Origin: an uncultured Flavobacteriales bacterium | GTDB taxonomy: Bacteria > Bacteroidota > Bacteroidia > Flavobacteriales > Schleiferiaceae | Reading direction: 5' to 3' | Assembly: GCA_913055685.1 (NCBI GenBank) | Contig: CAJXKC010000001.1 | Location: 558,001-622,000, forward strand | Length of the DNA: 64,000 bases | Shown: positions 52,025 to 61,813 of the stretch, piece after piece | How the letters are laid out: every line of letters starts with the position of its first letter | How positions within the stretch are numbered: the stretch's first letter is position 1 | The notes under the pieces: generated by a model | The model's database searches: none | What the model was told of the DNA's origin: nothing | What the model saw: only the letters and a program-made list of their open reading frames with translations | Made by a program: the position numbers and the translations under genes

Positions 52025-54335
52025 AGTTTTATTTAGCCTAACGCTGCTCTTAAGCACGGGTTTCGTCTTTGCGCAAAACTCAGAAGGAACTTTGCGCTGT
52101 CACGTTATGCACGCAAATACGGCGGAAGGCCTCGAAGGCGTGCGCATTACGGTCCATGAGACTAATCAGGTTCGCTACACCAATAGTGATGGTTGGCTTT
52201 TCCTTAAGCTAAAGAATGGACACTATCACCTTCACTTCGAAAAAGAATCATTTGCCGCCCAGGATATAGACTTGGTCTTTACGGGTAAACAGGAAGTTAT
52301 AGTAATGCTGAGCCCTACGCGCATTGAATTGAGCGAGCTTATCATTGAAGACGCTTATTTACGAATGGGCAGCGCCACTAGCTCCAAGGAGGTTTTGGCT
52401 TTAAACCCCGAGGGCTTTAGTCAGGCTAAAAACTTAGACCTCGGTAGTTTATTGGAATCTCTGCCTGGTGTAAATATGCTCAACACGGGAATGGGGATAT
52501 CCAAGCCGGTAATCCGCGGCTTTATGGGAAACCGGGTAGCGGTAATCGATCAAGGAATAAAGCAGGAAGGACAGCAATGGGGTATGGACCACGGCTTGGA
52601 AATTGACCCTTTTCAGGCGCAGCGAATAGAAATTGTTAAAGGTCCCAGTGCTTTGCAATATGGAAGTGATGCCCTGGGGGGCGCCTTAAAAATATTAGCC
52701 GACCCATTACCGCTTTATCCTTATGAGGCAAGCTTTCAATCCGTATATCAGAGCAATAACAATGCTATCGGCTTATCAGCGGCCAGCGCTTTTAAGCGGA
52801 AAAACTTTAATGCAAGCATCCGTTTAAGTCGCCGTCAGTACCAAGACTTTAGGGTGCCCGCTGAGTCCTTCACTTATAATGGTTTTATCCTTCCCATTAC
52901 GGATGGAACGCTTAAAAATACGGCGGGAACCATTAATGCTTTAAGTACCAATTTTGCTTGGCAATTCGAGGACTACCGAGCGCGCTATTTAGTGTCTTAT
53001 TATGATCAAAAGCAAGGTTTGTACCCAGGTGCAACAGGGGTACCACGTGCTTATGATGTAGGCCAGATTGGCTCGCGGGCCGATATCGACTTTCCGCGTC
53101 AAGAAATACAACACTTTAAGTTTTACACTTTACAGAATATTCGATTAGGGCAACATTGGCTTGAATTGGAAGGGGGATTTCAGCGAAATGATCGCGCCGA
53201 AATGAGTCTACCCCATGCCCATGGCTTTGAGGAATTAGATAGTAGTAGCACTTTGGCTTTAGGGCTAATTCAGGATAGCTACCAGCTTAATGGGCGTTAT
53301 CGTTTGCATTGGGGAAAACAAGAAATTGTAATTGGTACCGCTCAGCAGCTTAAGTCTAATTCACGCGATGGTTTTGAATACCTCATTCCGGATTTCTGGG
53401 CTTATCAATCGGGTTTATTTGCTATTAGCAAGGGTGCTTTGGGAAAAAATTGGCATTGGGATGGTGGTTTGCGCTGGGAGTTTAAGCAGCTTATGGCGAA
53501 AGCCGGAACTAGCGCTTGGTGGTCTAATATAGACTCCTTGGCCCTAAGATCGCCGGCTATTGATCGCAGTTTTTCGAATTTTGCCGCTGCAGCTGGACTC
53601 AGCTTTAAGCCGAGTCCTTTATGGTTGTTTAAAGCACATATTGCGCGCAGTTTTAGGGCGCCTAATATTGCAGAGTTGGCCAGCAATGGGGTACATCATG
53701 GAACTTTTAGACACGAGCAAGGCGACGCGAGTTTAAACCCAGAGCTGGCATGGCAAATAGACCTTCAGGCGGAAGCCCAACGTGAAACCTGGATACTGAG
53801 GCTTAGTCCCTATTTCTATTATTTCGAAAACTATATTTTCTTAAGACCTAGCGCACGCTTTAGCCCCTTGCCTGAAGCGGGTCAATTGTATCGATATGAG
53901 CAGGCACCAATTATCCAAGGCGGAGCGGAGTTCTTTTTAGATTGGCACCCGCTGGAAAATCTGCATATTTCGAATGCTATGGAAGTCTTAGTAAATCAAA
54001 ATCTAGACACTAGGCTTGCTCTTCCCTTTAGTCCGCCATGGAACAACCGACTGGCCCTCAATTGGGAGTCGGGTTTTTGGAATTTTGGCCTAAACTGGCA
54101 GTGGGCTTTAGCCCAGGAGCGAGTAGATCGTAATGAACAAATGACCCCGGCTTATCATCTATTTGGGGCAGAACTAAGTTACCAAAAGGCTTGGGGTAGA
54201 CATAAGCTAGGCCTCCATCTATCCGCACAAAACCTATTTAACCGAGCCTACCTCCGCCATTTGTCACGTTATCGGATTCTTAATCTGCCGGAACAGGGCA
54301 GAAATGTTGTAGTCGGACTTTCCTATAAATTTTAA
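51999..54335 (+). CDS. TonB-dependent receptor, metal or siderophore type
   Basis: About 778 residues from the ATG at 51999; both this and an ATG 6 bases earlier overlap the rseP end. After the signal peptide (to about FVFAQ) comes a carboxypeptidase-regulatory-like domain (about 27-105, GTLRCHVMHANTAEGLEGVRI). The plug follows (about 125-230, with PGVNMLNTGMGISKPVIRGFMG and the VKGPSALQYGSDALGG element), then a 22-strand barrel ending in GRNVVVGLSYKF. The plug residues and the neighbouring His-rich lipoprotein and Fur-family gene suggest uptake of zinc or another metal. Substrate is inferred. Confidence 0.88.
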   Translation: MISSAFLNRVLFSLTLLLSTGFVFAQNSEGTLRCHVMHANTAEGLEGVRITVHETNQVRYTNSDGWLFLKLKNGHYHLHFEKESFAAQDIDLVFTGKQEVIVMLSPTRIELSELIIEDAYLRMGSATSSKEVLALNPEGFSQAKNLDLGSLLESLPGVNMLNTGMGISKPVIRGFMGNRVAVIDQGIKQEGQQWGMDHGLEIDPFQAQRIEIVKGPSALQYGSDALGGALKILADPLPLYPYEASFQSVYQSNNNAIGLSAASAFKRKNFNASIRLSRRQYQDFRVPAESFTYNGFILPITDGTLKNTAGTINALSTNFAWQFEDYRARYLVSYYDQKQGLYPGATGVPRAYDVGQIGSRADIDFPRQEIQHFKFYTLQNIRLGQHWLELEGGFQRNDRAEMSLPHAHGFEELDSSSTLALGLIQDSYQLNGRYRLHWGKQEIVIGTAQQLKSNSRDGFEYLIPDFWAYQSGLFAISKGALGKNWHWDGGLRWEFKQLMAKAGTSAWWSNIDSLALRSPAIDRSFSNFAAAAGLSFKPSPLWLFKAHIARSFRAPNIAELASNGVHHGTFRHEQGDASLNPELAWQIDLQAEAQRETWILRLSPYFYYFENYIFLRPSARFSPLPEAGQLYRYEQAPIIQGGAEFFLDWHPLENLHISNAMEVLVNQNLDTRLALPFSPPWNNRLALNWESGFWNFGLNWQWALAQERVDRNEQMTPAYHLFGAELSYQKAWGRHKLGLHLSAQNLFNRAYLRHLSRYRILNLPEQGRNVVVGLSYKF

Positions 54336-54356
54336 TTGCAACAATGTTGTGTTTAA
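54332..54356. promoter_or_regulatory. Candidate Zur/Fur operator: 25-bp dyad
   Basis: A symmetric element centred on 54344: TTAA, 3 bases, CAACA, A, TGTTG, 3 bases, TTAA, with 9 of 12 positions paired. It begins on the stop codon of the TonB receptor and ends 24 bases before the lipoprotein ATG, in the only gap of this locus. The size and symmetry are those of Fur-family boxes; binding by the regulator encoded at 55148 is an inference. Confidence 0.5.
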
Positions 54357-54380
54357 CATATGTTTGCAAAAACAAAATTG

Positions 54381-55148
54381 ATGAAAAAGTCAGCACTATT
54401 ACTTTTAGGCCTTGTATTTCTTGCCTCCTGCGGTAAGGATGATCCAGTAGATAACACTGCCCCTCTAATAGTCGAGGCACTGGTTAATTCCGAGGATCAT
54501 GATATTGAGCTAAATGCTGGTGATAAAGCATTTCTTCAGGTTCAGTTAAGTGATAATGAGCAGTTATCTGAGCTTAAAATGGATATTCATGATTTATTTG
54601 ATGGTCATAGTCATGGTAAATCCAGTTCTGTTTGGGAAATGACAAAAATTTATTCCCTTTCTGGAACCGAGTCAACCGTAAGCGATAGTTTGGACGTGCC
54701 TTCTCCTGTGGTTGCGGGCCCTTATCATTTTGTGTTTAGACTAGTTGACGCTTCTGGCAATGAGTCGGAGTTTAAAGAAATGGAGTTCATTGTTAAGAAT
54801 GGCAGTGAGGCGCAGTTTAATGTTAGTAGTCCGGATTTTAGCTCCGAAGTACCCGCGCCAAAGGGACAGGCCTTCGATATGGAGGGAACGATAACAGACG
54901 ACCAAGACCTAGCAGAGATTCTGGTACGTATTTCTGAAGACGAAGAGCATAGCCATAAGAAAAGTGGAGCACCGATTTATGAAGATGAAATTGACTTAAG
55001 TGGCACTAATGATACAAGCTTCGACTTAAGCACTTTAAATATCACCATTCCGAATACGGCAGAAACGGGGTATTATAAACTGCTTATTTCCGCCAAGGAT
55101 AATGAAGGAAACTACGGGGTGTTTGAAGCAGAAATTCACGTAATGTAA
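54381..55148 (+). CDS. DUF4625 lipoprotein with His clusters
   Basis: About 255 residues from the ATG at 54381, which gives MKKSALLLLGLVFLASC with lipidated Cys17; an upstream ATG (54360) would add seven residues and is less likely. Two DUF4625-type Ig-like repeats are present, each with its own histidine cluster: HDLFDGHSHG (about 70-79) and EEHSHK (about 188-193). These look like metal sites. DUF4625 lipoproteins often accompany TonB receptors and Zur regulators in Bacteroidota. A role in binding zinc at the cell surface is plausible but unproven. Followed by the Fur-family gene, sharing one base (TAATG). Confidence 0.8.
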   Translation: MKKSALLLLGLVFLASCGKDDPVDNTAPLIVEALVNSEDHDIELNAGDKAFLQVQLSDNEQLSELKMDIHDLFDGHSHGKSSSVWEMTKIYSLSGTESTVSDSLDVPSPVVAGPYHFVFRLVDASGNESEFKEMEFIVKNGSEAQFNVSSPDFSSEVPAPKGQAFDMEGTITDDQDLAEILVRISEDEEHSHKKSGAPIYEDEIDLSGTNDTSFDLSTLNITIPNTAETGYYKLLISAKDNEGNYGVFEAEIHVM

Positions 55149-55561
55149 TGCCCGAAAAAGCCAAAGAACTATTAAAAGAACACGGCCTCCGAAAAACCTT
55201 CGGTCGTCAGCAAGTGCTAATATATTTCCGAGAACGGTCAACCGCCGTTTCTCACGGCGACTTATGCAAGGTTTTTCCAGAGATGGATAGAGCTGCCCTT
55301 TATCGCATAATTCAGGACTTTGAAGAAAAAGGTATTGTGCATAAGGTTCCCGATGATGAAGTTTCGGTAAAATATGCCTTTTGCGCTAGCAGCTGTACCG
55401 CTGAAGAGCATCACGATCATCATTTGCACTTTAAATGTGACGCCTGCCAGGAAACCTATTGTTTGCCCGAGCAGGAAACCCCTAAAATTTACTTGCCCGA
55501 AGGGTTTCGGGCTAATTCAACAGAAGTATTGGTACATGGTTTTTGTAAGGCATGCGCTTAA
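55148..55561 (+). CDS. Fur-family transcriptional regulator, Zur-like
   Basis: 137 residues. The winged-helix N-terminal domain reads GLRKTFGRQQVLIYFRERSTAVSHGDL, followed by DRAALYRIIQDFEEKGIVHKV. The dimerisation part carries HHDHHLHFKCDACQETYCL and a second cysteine pair FCKACA at the C-terminus. These CxxC pairs give the structural zinc site, and the His-rich stretch the sensing site. The gene position behind a TonB receptor and a His-rich lipoprotein favours Zur over Fur or PerR. It starts on the last base of the lipoprotein stop codon. A dyad upstream of the lipoprotein could be its own operator. Confidence 0.85.
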   Translation: MPEKAKELLKEHGLRKTFGRQQVLIYFRERSTAVSHGDLCKVFPEMDRAALYRIIQDFEEKGIVHKVPDDEVSVKYAFCASSCTAEEHHDHHLHFKCDACQETYCLPEQETPKIYLPEGFRANSTEVLVHGFCKACA

Positions 55562-55605
55562 TGGTTATCCCTAGCTAGTTTAAGTATTCCAAGAGATCTG
55601 CAATT

Positions 55606-55644
55606 AAGCCCGACTCCTTAAAATTGAGTCGGGCTTTTCTTTTT
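55606..55644 (+). terminator. Terminator of the metal-uptake locus
   Basis: AAGCCCGACTC and GAGTCGGGCTT form an 11-bp stem with a 9-base loop, followed by TTCTTTTT, 45 bases after the regulator's stop codon. Confidence 0.88.
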
Positions 55645-55672
55645 AAAACCTTTTAAAGGTCTATTCCCTTAC

Positions 55673-55680
55673 TATCTTTG
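55673..55680 (+). promoter_or_regulatory. kbl: Candidate -7 element of kbl
   Basis: TATCTTTG fits TAnnTTTG, 21 bases before the kbl ATG, and is the first gene signal after a strong terminator. Confidence 0.45.
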
Positions 55681-55701
55681 TGAATCTAAAATCAAAAGGC
55701 C

Positions 55702-56895
55702 ATGTACGGTAAACTACGAGAGAACTTACAAGCAGAATTAAAACAAATTGATGCAGACGGTCTGTATAAGCGCGAACGCATCATAATGGGCGAACAGGGC
55801 GCAGAAATTACCGTTCAAGGTGGTCAGAAGGTTTTAAACTTTTGTAGTAATAATTACCTCGGCCTTTCTTCGCATCCACGCGTAATTGAAGCAGCCAAAG
55901 AGGCTTTGGATAGCCATGGTTTTGGAATGTCTTCTGTGCGCTTCATTTGCGGAACGCAGGATATTCATAAGGAATTAGAACAGAAGATTGCAAAGTTCCT
56001 AGGCACAGAAGATACCATCCTTTATGCGGCTGCCTTTGATGCCAATGGTGGGGTTTTCGAACCATTACTTACCGCAGAAGACGCTATTATTTCTGATTCC
56101 TTAAATCACGCTTCTATTATTGATGGCGTTCGTTTATGTAAGGCGCAGCGCTTCCGTTATGAGAATAACAATATGGAGGACCTGGAAGCCAAGTTGAAAG
56201 AAGCTTCTAATACGGCTCGCTTTAAAATTATTGTTACCGACGGTGTGTTTAGTATGGACGGCTATGTGGCCCAACTGGATAAAATTTGTGACCTCGCCGA
56301 AAAGTATGATGCCTTGGTTATGGTAGATGAATGTCATGCTACAGGCTTTATTGGCAAAACGGGCAGGGGCACCCATGAGCTTAACAATGTTATGGGCAGG
56401 GTGGATATCATTACCGGAACATTGGGAAAGGCCTTAGGGGGCGCCATGGGAGGTTTTACCACCGGGCGCAAGGAAATAATTGACATGCTCCGTCAACGCT
56501 CTCGTCCCTATTTATTCTCCAATTCCCTAGCACCAGCAATTGTAGGCGCCTCCATCGCTGTATTCGACTTGCTAAGCGAAACCACCGAGCTTCGCGATAA
56601 ATTAGAGTCGAATGTGAACTACTTCAAAAAGGGAATTCGCGCCGCAGGGTTTGATATAAAAGATGGTGATTCGGCCATCGTACCAATCATGCTATATGAA
56701 GCTGCTTTATCGCAACAATTTGCCGACGCTTTATTGCAAGAAGGGATTTATGTAATCGGATTCTTTTACCCGGTAGTGCCTAAGGGCCAAGCCCGTATCC
56801 GGGTTCAACTAAGCGCCGCGCATGAGCAGGAGCACTTAGACCGTGCGATTGCCGCTTTTACTAAGGTGGGTAAAGACCTTGGGGTAATTAGCTAA
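55702..56895 (+). CDS. kbl: Glycine C-acetyltransferase (2-amino-3-ketobutyrate CoA ligase)
   Basis: 397 residues, a PLP-dependent alpha-oxoamine synthase. Together with threonine dehydrogenase it degrades threonine to glycine and acetyl-CoA. PLP-binding features: the schiff-base Lys243 in [25 protein letters not shown] (Asp/His) and [14 protein letters not shown]. The N-terminal [13 protein letters not shown] is conserved. The gene ends on the base before the stop of the convergent helicase gene. No tdh is adjacent. Confidence 0.93.
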   Translation: MYGKLRENLQAELKQIDADGLYKRERIIMGEQGAEITVQGGQKVLNFCSNNYLGLSSHPRVIEAAKEALDSHGFGMSSVRFICGTQDIHKELEQKIAKFLGTEDTILYAAAFDANGGVFEPLLTAEDAIISDSLNHASIIDGVRLCKAQRFRYENNNMEDLEAKLKEASNTARFKIIVTDGVFSMDGYVAQLDKICDLAEKYDALVMVDECHATGFIGKTGRGTHELNNVMGRVDIITGTLGKALGGAMGGFTTGRKEIIDMLRQRSRPYLFSNSLAPAIVGASIAVFDLLSETTELRDKLESNVNYFKKGIRAAGFDIKDGDSAIVPIMLYEAALSQQFADALLQEGIYVIGFFYPVVPKGQARIRVQLSAAHEQEHLDRAIAAFTKVGKDLGVIS

Positions 56896-59800
56896 TTACC
56901 AACGCTCCACTGCGATTTCTTCTTCGTTCAGGTAAATTAAATAGCACTGGGCCACTTGATGACCAGCCTGTTCGAGGATGGCTTTGTATTCGTTTACCTG
57001 ATTACGGTGTTCGGGTCGCGGCAAACCGCTTTTATAATCGGCGATATACCAATTTTTGCCCTGTCGCACTAAACGATCAGGTATCCTTTGTCTGCCGTCT
57101 TCCAATAGGAGGCTACGCTCATTGTAGACTTCTACCTCTTCACTAAAAAGGGGCTCTAAATCAGGTATGCGCAATAGTTGCTGCATTTGTTTGGTTAGGG
57201 TGTCTATCTCACCAGATTCAAACCAAGCCTCCCGGCGCGCTTGGGTGATAACTTTAGTTAGGTCTGAGGGGTAAATCAAAGCCGATAATAATTGATGCAC
57301 TTGTTTGCCCCAGCGACTTTCCTCCAATACCGGTTTTTGCCAGTTTAAAGGAGCGCTACTAATGGCCTCAATTTTAGTATACCAACTAATACTATCATAG
57401 CCTACATTGCTATACTGTTGCGTGTTTTCGGCTTTCACCTCCGACATATGAAGTTCTTCACCGTAAAAATATGAACCGGGAAGCTCCGCCTCAAAAAACT
57501 GCATCAAGGCACTTTGAATATGCTTTTCGGGATTGCTTTTTGGAGGAACCGGACTAATAATATGCAATTCCGCTTCGGCCCTTGTAAAAGCAACATAGAG
57601 CATGTTTAAACGATCGAGCATGACTTTGGCTCGCTCTCTTTCTCGGAAGCGACTGTAAATTTTTTGATGTTCGGCTGCCACCGGATTGTTAAACTTCAAA
57701 TAAGCATAAGGAAGACCAGCAAAGTCAATTTCCTCAACTTCCTCCAGTTTCAACCAATCATTGCTCTTACTTAGCTCACTATCCAAGCTTTGATCCACCT
57801 TAAGACAAATCACCACCGGAAATTCTAAGCCCTTAGACTTGTGAATGCTCATTACTTGCAGTGCGTCCACACTCTCGGGTAGGCTTACACTTTCTTCCTT
57901 ACCATCTTCATTCCACCAATCGAGGAACTCCTGGGCAATGGGCCGCTGATTTTTAAGGTAATCCTGGGCTTGATCCAAAAAGAACTGTAGGTAGGGGTCA
58001 TCTTGCCAGGGCATTTTAAAAGCCTTGGCCAATGAGTAAAGCTGCTGTATAAGGTCCTGCGATTGCCAGTGGGCCGCCTCGAACTCGGGTTGGTAAGCCT
58101 GCAACATTTCAAGTGCTTCAGCAATACTTAATTCCCGATAGCGACTCAAAAACTGATGCTCTTCTTCGTGGCCTTCGCCAAATACGGAATAGGCGTAGAG
58201 TAACCAATCCTTCCGCCATTCATAATTAGCGGGTTGTTCCATCATCTGTAGAAATGAAACCAAGGCGCGGACGGCGGGAGAAGAACCAACCACTAAACTA
58301 TCGGCCGATAAGATTTGTAAGACTTTTTCCTGGGGTGTTTTAATTAAGGCTTGCGCCTGAAGGAGAAACTGGGCCGCTTCCTTGCCTTCTTTATTGGAAC
58401 GAGCCAGCAGGCAAATATCCTTTTGTTCGTAGCCCCGTTTAAACAGGTTATTTAAAAGGGGTATTAAAAACTCCAGCTGCTCTTTTTTAAAATTGTCTTT
58501 GTCTAAAAGGTGGAAACCAACATAGCCTCCAGGCTTACCGGCCGGCTCTTGTCGAGCTGCTGCATAAAGTTCGCGGTGCTCCTCTAGAGCAAGCATCTGG
58601 GCGCTTTGCGCGAAGAACTTATTATTAAACTCTACGATATTCGCCAGAGAGCGAAAGTTATTGGCCAGCATAATCGTCTCCCGCTGGTACAGCTCCAAAT
58701 CGCCCTGTCGATTGCTGGGGTCTCGGTTTTGAAAAAGGTCTATGAACAATTGTAGTTCCCCTCCCCTAAATCGATAAATACTTTGTTTGGCATCTCCTAC
58801 GATTAAGGCCGAGGCTCCTTCGGAGGCAAGGGCATTATTAATTAAGGGAAGCATGTTTTGCCACTGTAGGGTGGAGGTGTCCTGGAATTCGTCGATAAAG
58901 AAATGCTGGTAGCGTTCTCCCATTTTTTCATAGATAAATGGGGCTGGTTGCTGACGCAGCTCTTGAGAGATAATCTTATTAAACTCTCCAATTGGCAAGC
59001 GGTTGCTCTCTTCTTTAACAACCTGAAGCTTTCGTTCTATTTCAGAAAGGACCGCCATGGCAGCCAGTCTTTGCAATACCTGGCGGTAGAGTTCTCGTCT
59101 CTCGACTTGAGATTCGAAAAAAGCCTGAATTTCTTTCAGCCAATCTTGCACAGAAGCGGTGTGTGGTGCCAATGCCTCAGCTTCGGGTCGGGTTTTTTTA
59201 GGCAACAATGCCTCTGCCTCATCATTAAGCTGGGTAATAGTTTTAGTGGTAAAGCCGATGAACTCACCCGCTTTCATTTTTAGCAGACGGCCCCAAAGGT
59301 TGGGGTCACCAAAAGAGCGCTTTTCAATATTGTGTTGCTCACAAAAATTTAGGAGTTCACTTGCTAAACGCAGATGTTCGGCTTCGATGGCCTCAAGCCG
59401 CTCGCTTAATGTGCCTTTAATTTTTACAAAATCGCTCGCCTCCATTTTGGCTAATACCTCAATAGCTTCAAGGGCTCTTTCTTTGAATAGCTCTTTACCA
59501 AGTTCTTTTAGGAGGCTTTTGGTGTCTGGCGACTTTTCCGAGGCAAGCTGTTGCTCTATGTATTCACTTAAAAGTTGCGAAAAGGGACTTCTTCCATCTA
59601 AATCATCCAGAACTTGGTCAATTGCCTCTTCTAAGATGAGGTCACTGCGCATTTCAATCTGATAATTGCTGCTCAGTTTAAGCTCCCGACTAAAACTGCG
59701 GATTAGCCGATTGGTAAAGCGGTCGATAGTAGAGACGGCGAAAGCTGAGTAATTATGCAATATACTGGCTAAGCTTTCAGCCGCGCGGTATTTTAACTCT

Positions 59801-60069
59801 TCAGGCTTTAAGCCCATTTCTTCGGCTAGACTGTAACAATATTCCAGCTCTTTTTCTTTTAAATTGGGGTACTCCTCTAGGATGCGAAGTTGTTTTACCA
59901 AACGGCTTTTCATTTCGTTGGCGGCCTTATTGGTAAAGGTTATAGCCAAAATGTGCATGAAGGCCATGCTATCGCGACTTTGGAGGCAGAGCTTAAGGTA
60001 ATGGCGTACAAGGCGATAGGTTTTTCCAGCTCCTGCTGAAGCGTTGAAGATTAAAAAAGGCGCGGCCAT
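56896..60069 (-). CDS. RecB/AddA-like UvrD-family helicase-nuclease
   Basis: 1057 residues. Superfamily 1A helicase motifs: Walker A NASAGAGKTYRLV (9-21), ITFTNKAANEMK (motif Ia), FIDEFQDTSTLQW (motif II), VGDAKQSIYRFRGGEL (motif III), LQVMSIHKSKGLEFPVV (motif V) and MLYVAFTRAEAELHII (motif VI). A C-terminal PD-(D/E)xK nuclease is suggested by RIPDRLVRQGKNWYIADYKSG near residue 1000-1020. It should process double-strand breaks as the AddA/RecB half of the recombination nuclease. The AddB partner is not next to it. Confidence 0.88.
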   Translation of the reverse strand: MAAPFLIFNASAGAGKTYRLVRHYLKLCLQSRDSMAFMHILAITFTNKAANEMKSRLVKQLRILEEYPNLKEKELEYCYSLAEEMGLKPEELKYRAAESLASILHNYSAFAVSTIDRFTNRLIRSFSRELKLSSNYQIEMRSDLILEEAIDQVLDDLDGRSPFSQLLSEYIEQQLASEKSPDTKSLLKELGKELFKERALEAIEVLAKMEASDFVKIKGTLSERLEAIEAEHLRLASELLNFCEQHNIEKRSFGDPNLWGRLLKMKAGEFIGFTTKTITQLNDEAEALLPKKTRPEAEALAPHTASVQDWLKEIQAFFESQVERRELYRQVLQRLAAMAVLSEIERKLQVVKEESNRLPIGEFNKIISQELRQQPAPFIYEKMGERYQHFFIDEFQDTSTLQWQNMLPLINNALASEGASALIVGDAKQSIYRFRGGELQLFIDLFQNRDPSNRQGDLELYQRETIMLANNFRSLANIVEFNNKFFAQSAQMLALEEHRELYAAARQEPAGKPGGYVGFHLLDKDNFKKEQLEFLIPLLNNLFKRGYEQKDICLLARSNKEGKEAAQFLLQAQALIKTPQEKVLQILSADSLVVGSSPAVRALVSFLQMMEQPANYEWRKDWLLYAYSVFGEGHEEEHQFLSRYRELSIAEALEMLQAYQPEFEAAHWQSQDLIQQLYSLAKAFKMPWQDDPYLQFFLDQAQDYLKNQRPIAQEFLDWWNEDGKEESVSLPESVDALQVMSIHKSKGLEFPVVICLKVDQSLDSELSKSNDWLKLEEVEEIDFAGLPYAYLKFNNPVAAEHQKIYSRFRERERAKVMLDRLNMLYVAFTRAEAELHIISPVPPKSNPEKHIQSALMQFFEAELPGSYFYGEELHMSEVKAENTQQYSNVGYDSISWYTKIEAISSAPLNWQKPVLEESRWGKQVHQLLSALIYPSDLTKVITQARREAWFESGEIDTLTKQMQQLLRIPDLEPLFSEEVEVYNERSLLLEDGRQRIPDRLVRQGKNWYIADYKSGLPRPEHRNQVNEYKAILEQAGHQVAQCYLIYLNEEEIAVERW

Positions 60070-60108
60070 TTAAAAGATTTGAGTCTAAATTAGCAATAAT
60101 CCAATTCT

Positions 60109-60915
60109 ATGGGAAACTACTATCAGGGAAAAAAGGTCTGGCTTACCGGCGCTAGCTCTGGAATAGGTGAGGCAATGGCCAAGAGCCTGGCTCGGCAAGG
60201 GGCGGAGCTAGTAATTAGCGGCCGTCGCAAGGAAAAACTGCAAGAACTTGCCAGTGAGTTAAGAACTTTAGCAGAAAATAGAGAGCCACATGTTTTAGCC
60301 TTTGATTTGGGCTCTAATGCCGATCGGGAAGAGGCAATTGAAGTGGTTAAGCAACTCTGGTGGGCACCTGATCTTTTAATTTTAAATGGTGGGCTTTCTC
60401 AGCGTTCCTTGGTAATGGAGACCAATTTGGAAGTTTATTCTAATTTGATGGAGGTCGATTATTTGGCCAATGTTCATCTCAGTAAAGCCTTTTTAGAGGA
60501 ATGGGTAACTAAGGGTGAAGGTCAGGTTGCGGTGACCTCCAGCTTGGTGGGGAAGTTTGGCACCCCTTATCGCTCTGGTTATGCTGCAGCTAAGCATGCG
60601 TTGCATGGGTTTTTCGACACCTTAAGGGCGGAAAGAGCAGGAGATGGCTTGAAAGTCACAATTCTTTGTCCGGGCTTTATTCATACTCAGGTATCGGTAA
60701 ACGCCTTAACTGGCGATGGCAGCGCTTTGGGCGAAATGGATCAGGCGCAGGCTAAGGGTATGTCGGCTCCACGCTTTGCCGAGAAAGCGCTTAAAGCCAT
60801 AGCTAAGAACAAAGCTGAGGTTTACATTGGGGGCAAGGAAGTCCTTGGAGTATATCTAAAGCGCTTATTGCCCTCTGTCTTTCGTAAAATGATAGGCAGA
60901 GCCAAAGTAAGGTGA
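60109..60915 (+). CDS. Short-chain dehydrogenase/reductase
   Basis: 268 residues. NAD(P)-binding TGASSGIGEAMA (14-25), LILNGGLSQRS in place of NNAG, active-site Ser in VAVTSSLVGKFG and the YxxxK pair in YRSGYAAAKHALHGFF. ISGRRKEKLQ suggests NADP preference because of the basic residues after strand 2. The C-terminal half resembles DHRS7-type enzymes acting on lipophilic ketones or steroids. No neighbour gives the substrate. Confidence 0.85.
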   Translation: MGNYYQGKKVWLTGASSGIGEAMAKSLARQGAELVISGRRKEKLQELASELRTLAENREPHVLAFDLGSNADREEAIEVVKQLWWAPDLLILNGGLSQRSLVMETNLEVYSNLMEVDYLANVHLSKAFLEEWVTKGEGQVAVTSSLVGKFGTPYRSGYAAAKHALHGFFDTLRAERAGDGLKVTILCPGFIHTQVSVNALTGDGSALGEMDQAQAKGMSAPRFAEKALKAIAKNKAEVYIGGKEVLGVYLKRLLPSVFRKMIGRAKVR

Positions 60916-61035
60916 TTGATTTTGACCATTTCAGCATAGTCCCTGTCTAATAAAAAGTAATTTTTAATAGTTAATTTTGATGCATGCTTTAACGAAAAGT
61001 AAATCTTGTTGAAGATTTATGAACTCTATTCGCTT

Positions 61036-61043
61036 TAGCTTTG
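61036..61043 (+). promoter_or_regulatory. Candidate -7 element of the superoxide dismutase gene
   Basis: TAGCTTTG fits TAnnTTTG, 33 bases before the ATG. A second match, TAATTTTG at 60972-60979, could be an alternative promoter. The 160-base upstream region is AT-rich. Confidence 0.45.
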
Positions 61044-61076
61044 TTAAATCAATAAACACAATCAAAAACAAGAAAT

Positions 61077-61685
61077 ATGGCTTTTGAATTACCACAATTA
61101 CCTTATGCACACGATGCATTAGAACCACATATCGACGCGCAAACCATGCAAATTCACCATGGTAAGCACCATGCAGGTTATACTACTAAATTAAACGGAG
61201 CGATTGAAGGAAGTGACTTAGAAGGTCAGTCAATCGAGGCTATATTAGCCAATGTTTCCAAGCATTCCGGAGCGGTACGCAACAATGGTGGCGGTTTTTA
61301 CAACCACAGCTTATTTTGGAGCGTTATGGGTCCCAATGGAGGTGGAAACCCAAGTGGAGAATTAGCCGATGCTATTAATTCAGCCTTTGGTTCATTTGAA
61401 GCCTTTAAGGACGCATTTGCCAATGCCGCCGCTACTCAGTTTGGTTCGGGTTGGGCTTGGTTAATCGTTGATGGTTCTGGCAACTTAAAAGTAACTAGCA
61501 CACCTAATCAGGATAACCCATTAATGGATATTGCCGATGTTAAAGGAACTCCAATTTTAGGCTTAGATGTTTGGGAGCACGCGTATTACTTAAAATATCA
61601 AAACCGTCGCCCAGATTACATTGAGGCTTTCTTCAATGTGATTAACTGGGAAGAAGTTTCGAAGCGCTACGCAGCGGCGAAATAA
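61077..61685 (+). CDS. sodA: Superoxide dismutase, Mn/Fe family
   Basis: 202 residues, cytoplasmic (no signal peptide). Converts superoxide to peroxide and oxygen. Metal ligands follow the family: His27 in MQIHHGKHH, His in [10 protein letters not shown] near 79, and Asp and His in [14 protein letters not shown] near 163-167. GPNGGG after the second ligand and the Gln of [11 protein letters not shown] near 146 leave Mn or Fe or either open. Followed by a strong terminator. Confidence 0.95.
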   Translation: MAFELPQLPYAHDALEPHIDAQTMQIHHGKHHAGYTTKLNGAIEGSDLEGQSIEAILANVSKHSGAVRNNGGGFYNHSLFWSVMGPNGGGNPSGELADAINSAFGSFEAFKDAFANAAATQFGSGWAWLIVDGSGNLKVTSTPNQDNPLMDIADVKGTPILGLDVWEHAYYLKYQNRRPDYIEAFFNVINWEEVSKRYAAAK

Positions 61686-61706
61686 TAATCATTTCTTTCT
61701 TTATAG

Positions 61707-61732
61707 AACCCCGGTGCAAACCGGGGTTTTTT
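61707..61732 (+). terminator. Terminator of the superoxide dismutase gene
   Basis: AACCCCGG-TGCAAA-CCGGGGTT followed by TTTT gives an 8-bp GC-rich stem, 21 bases after the stop codon. Confidence 0.9.
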
Positions 61733-61813
61733 GTTTCTGCTTGTAGCGTTTGGGATAAGAAGAAAAGGACTTAATAAAATTTCCATATCTTTATAAAACC
61801 TTAACCGCTGATT

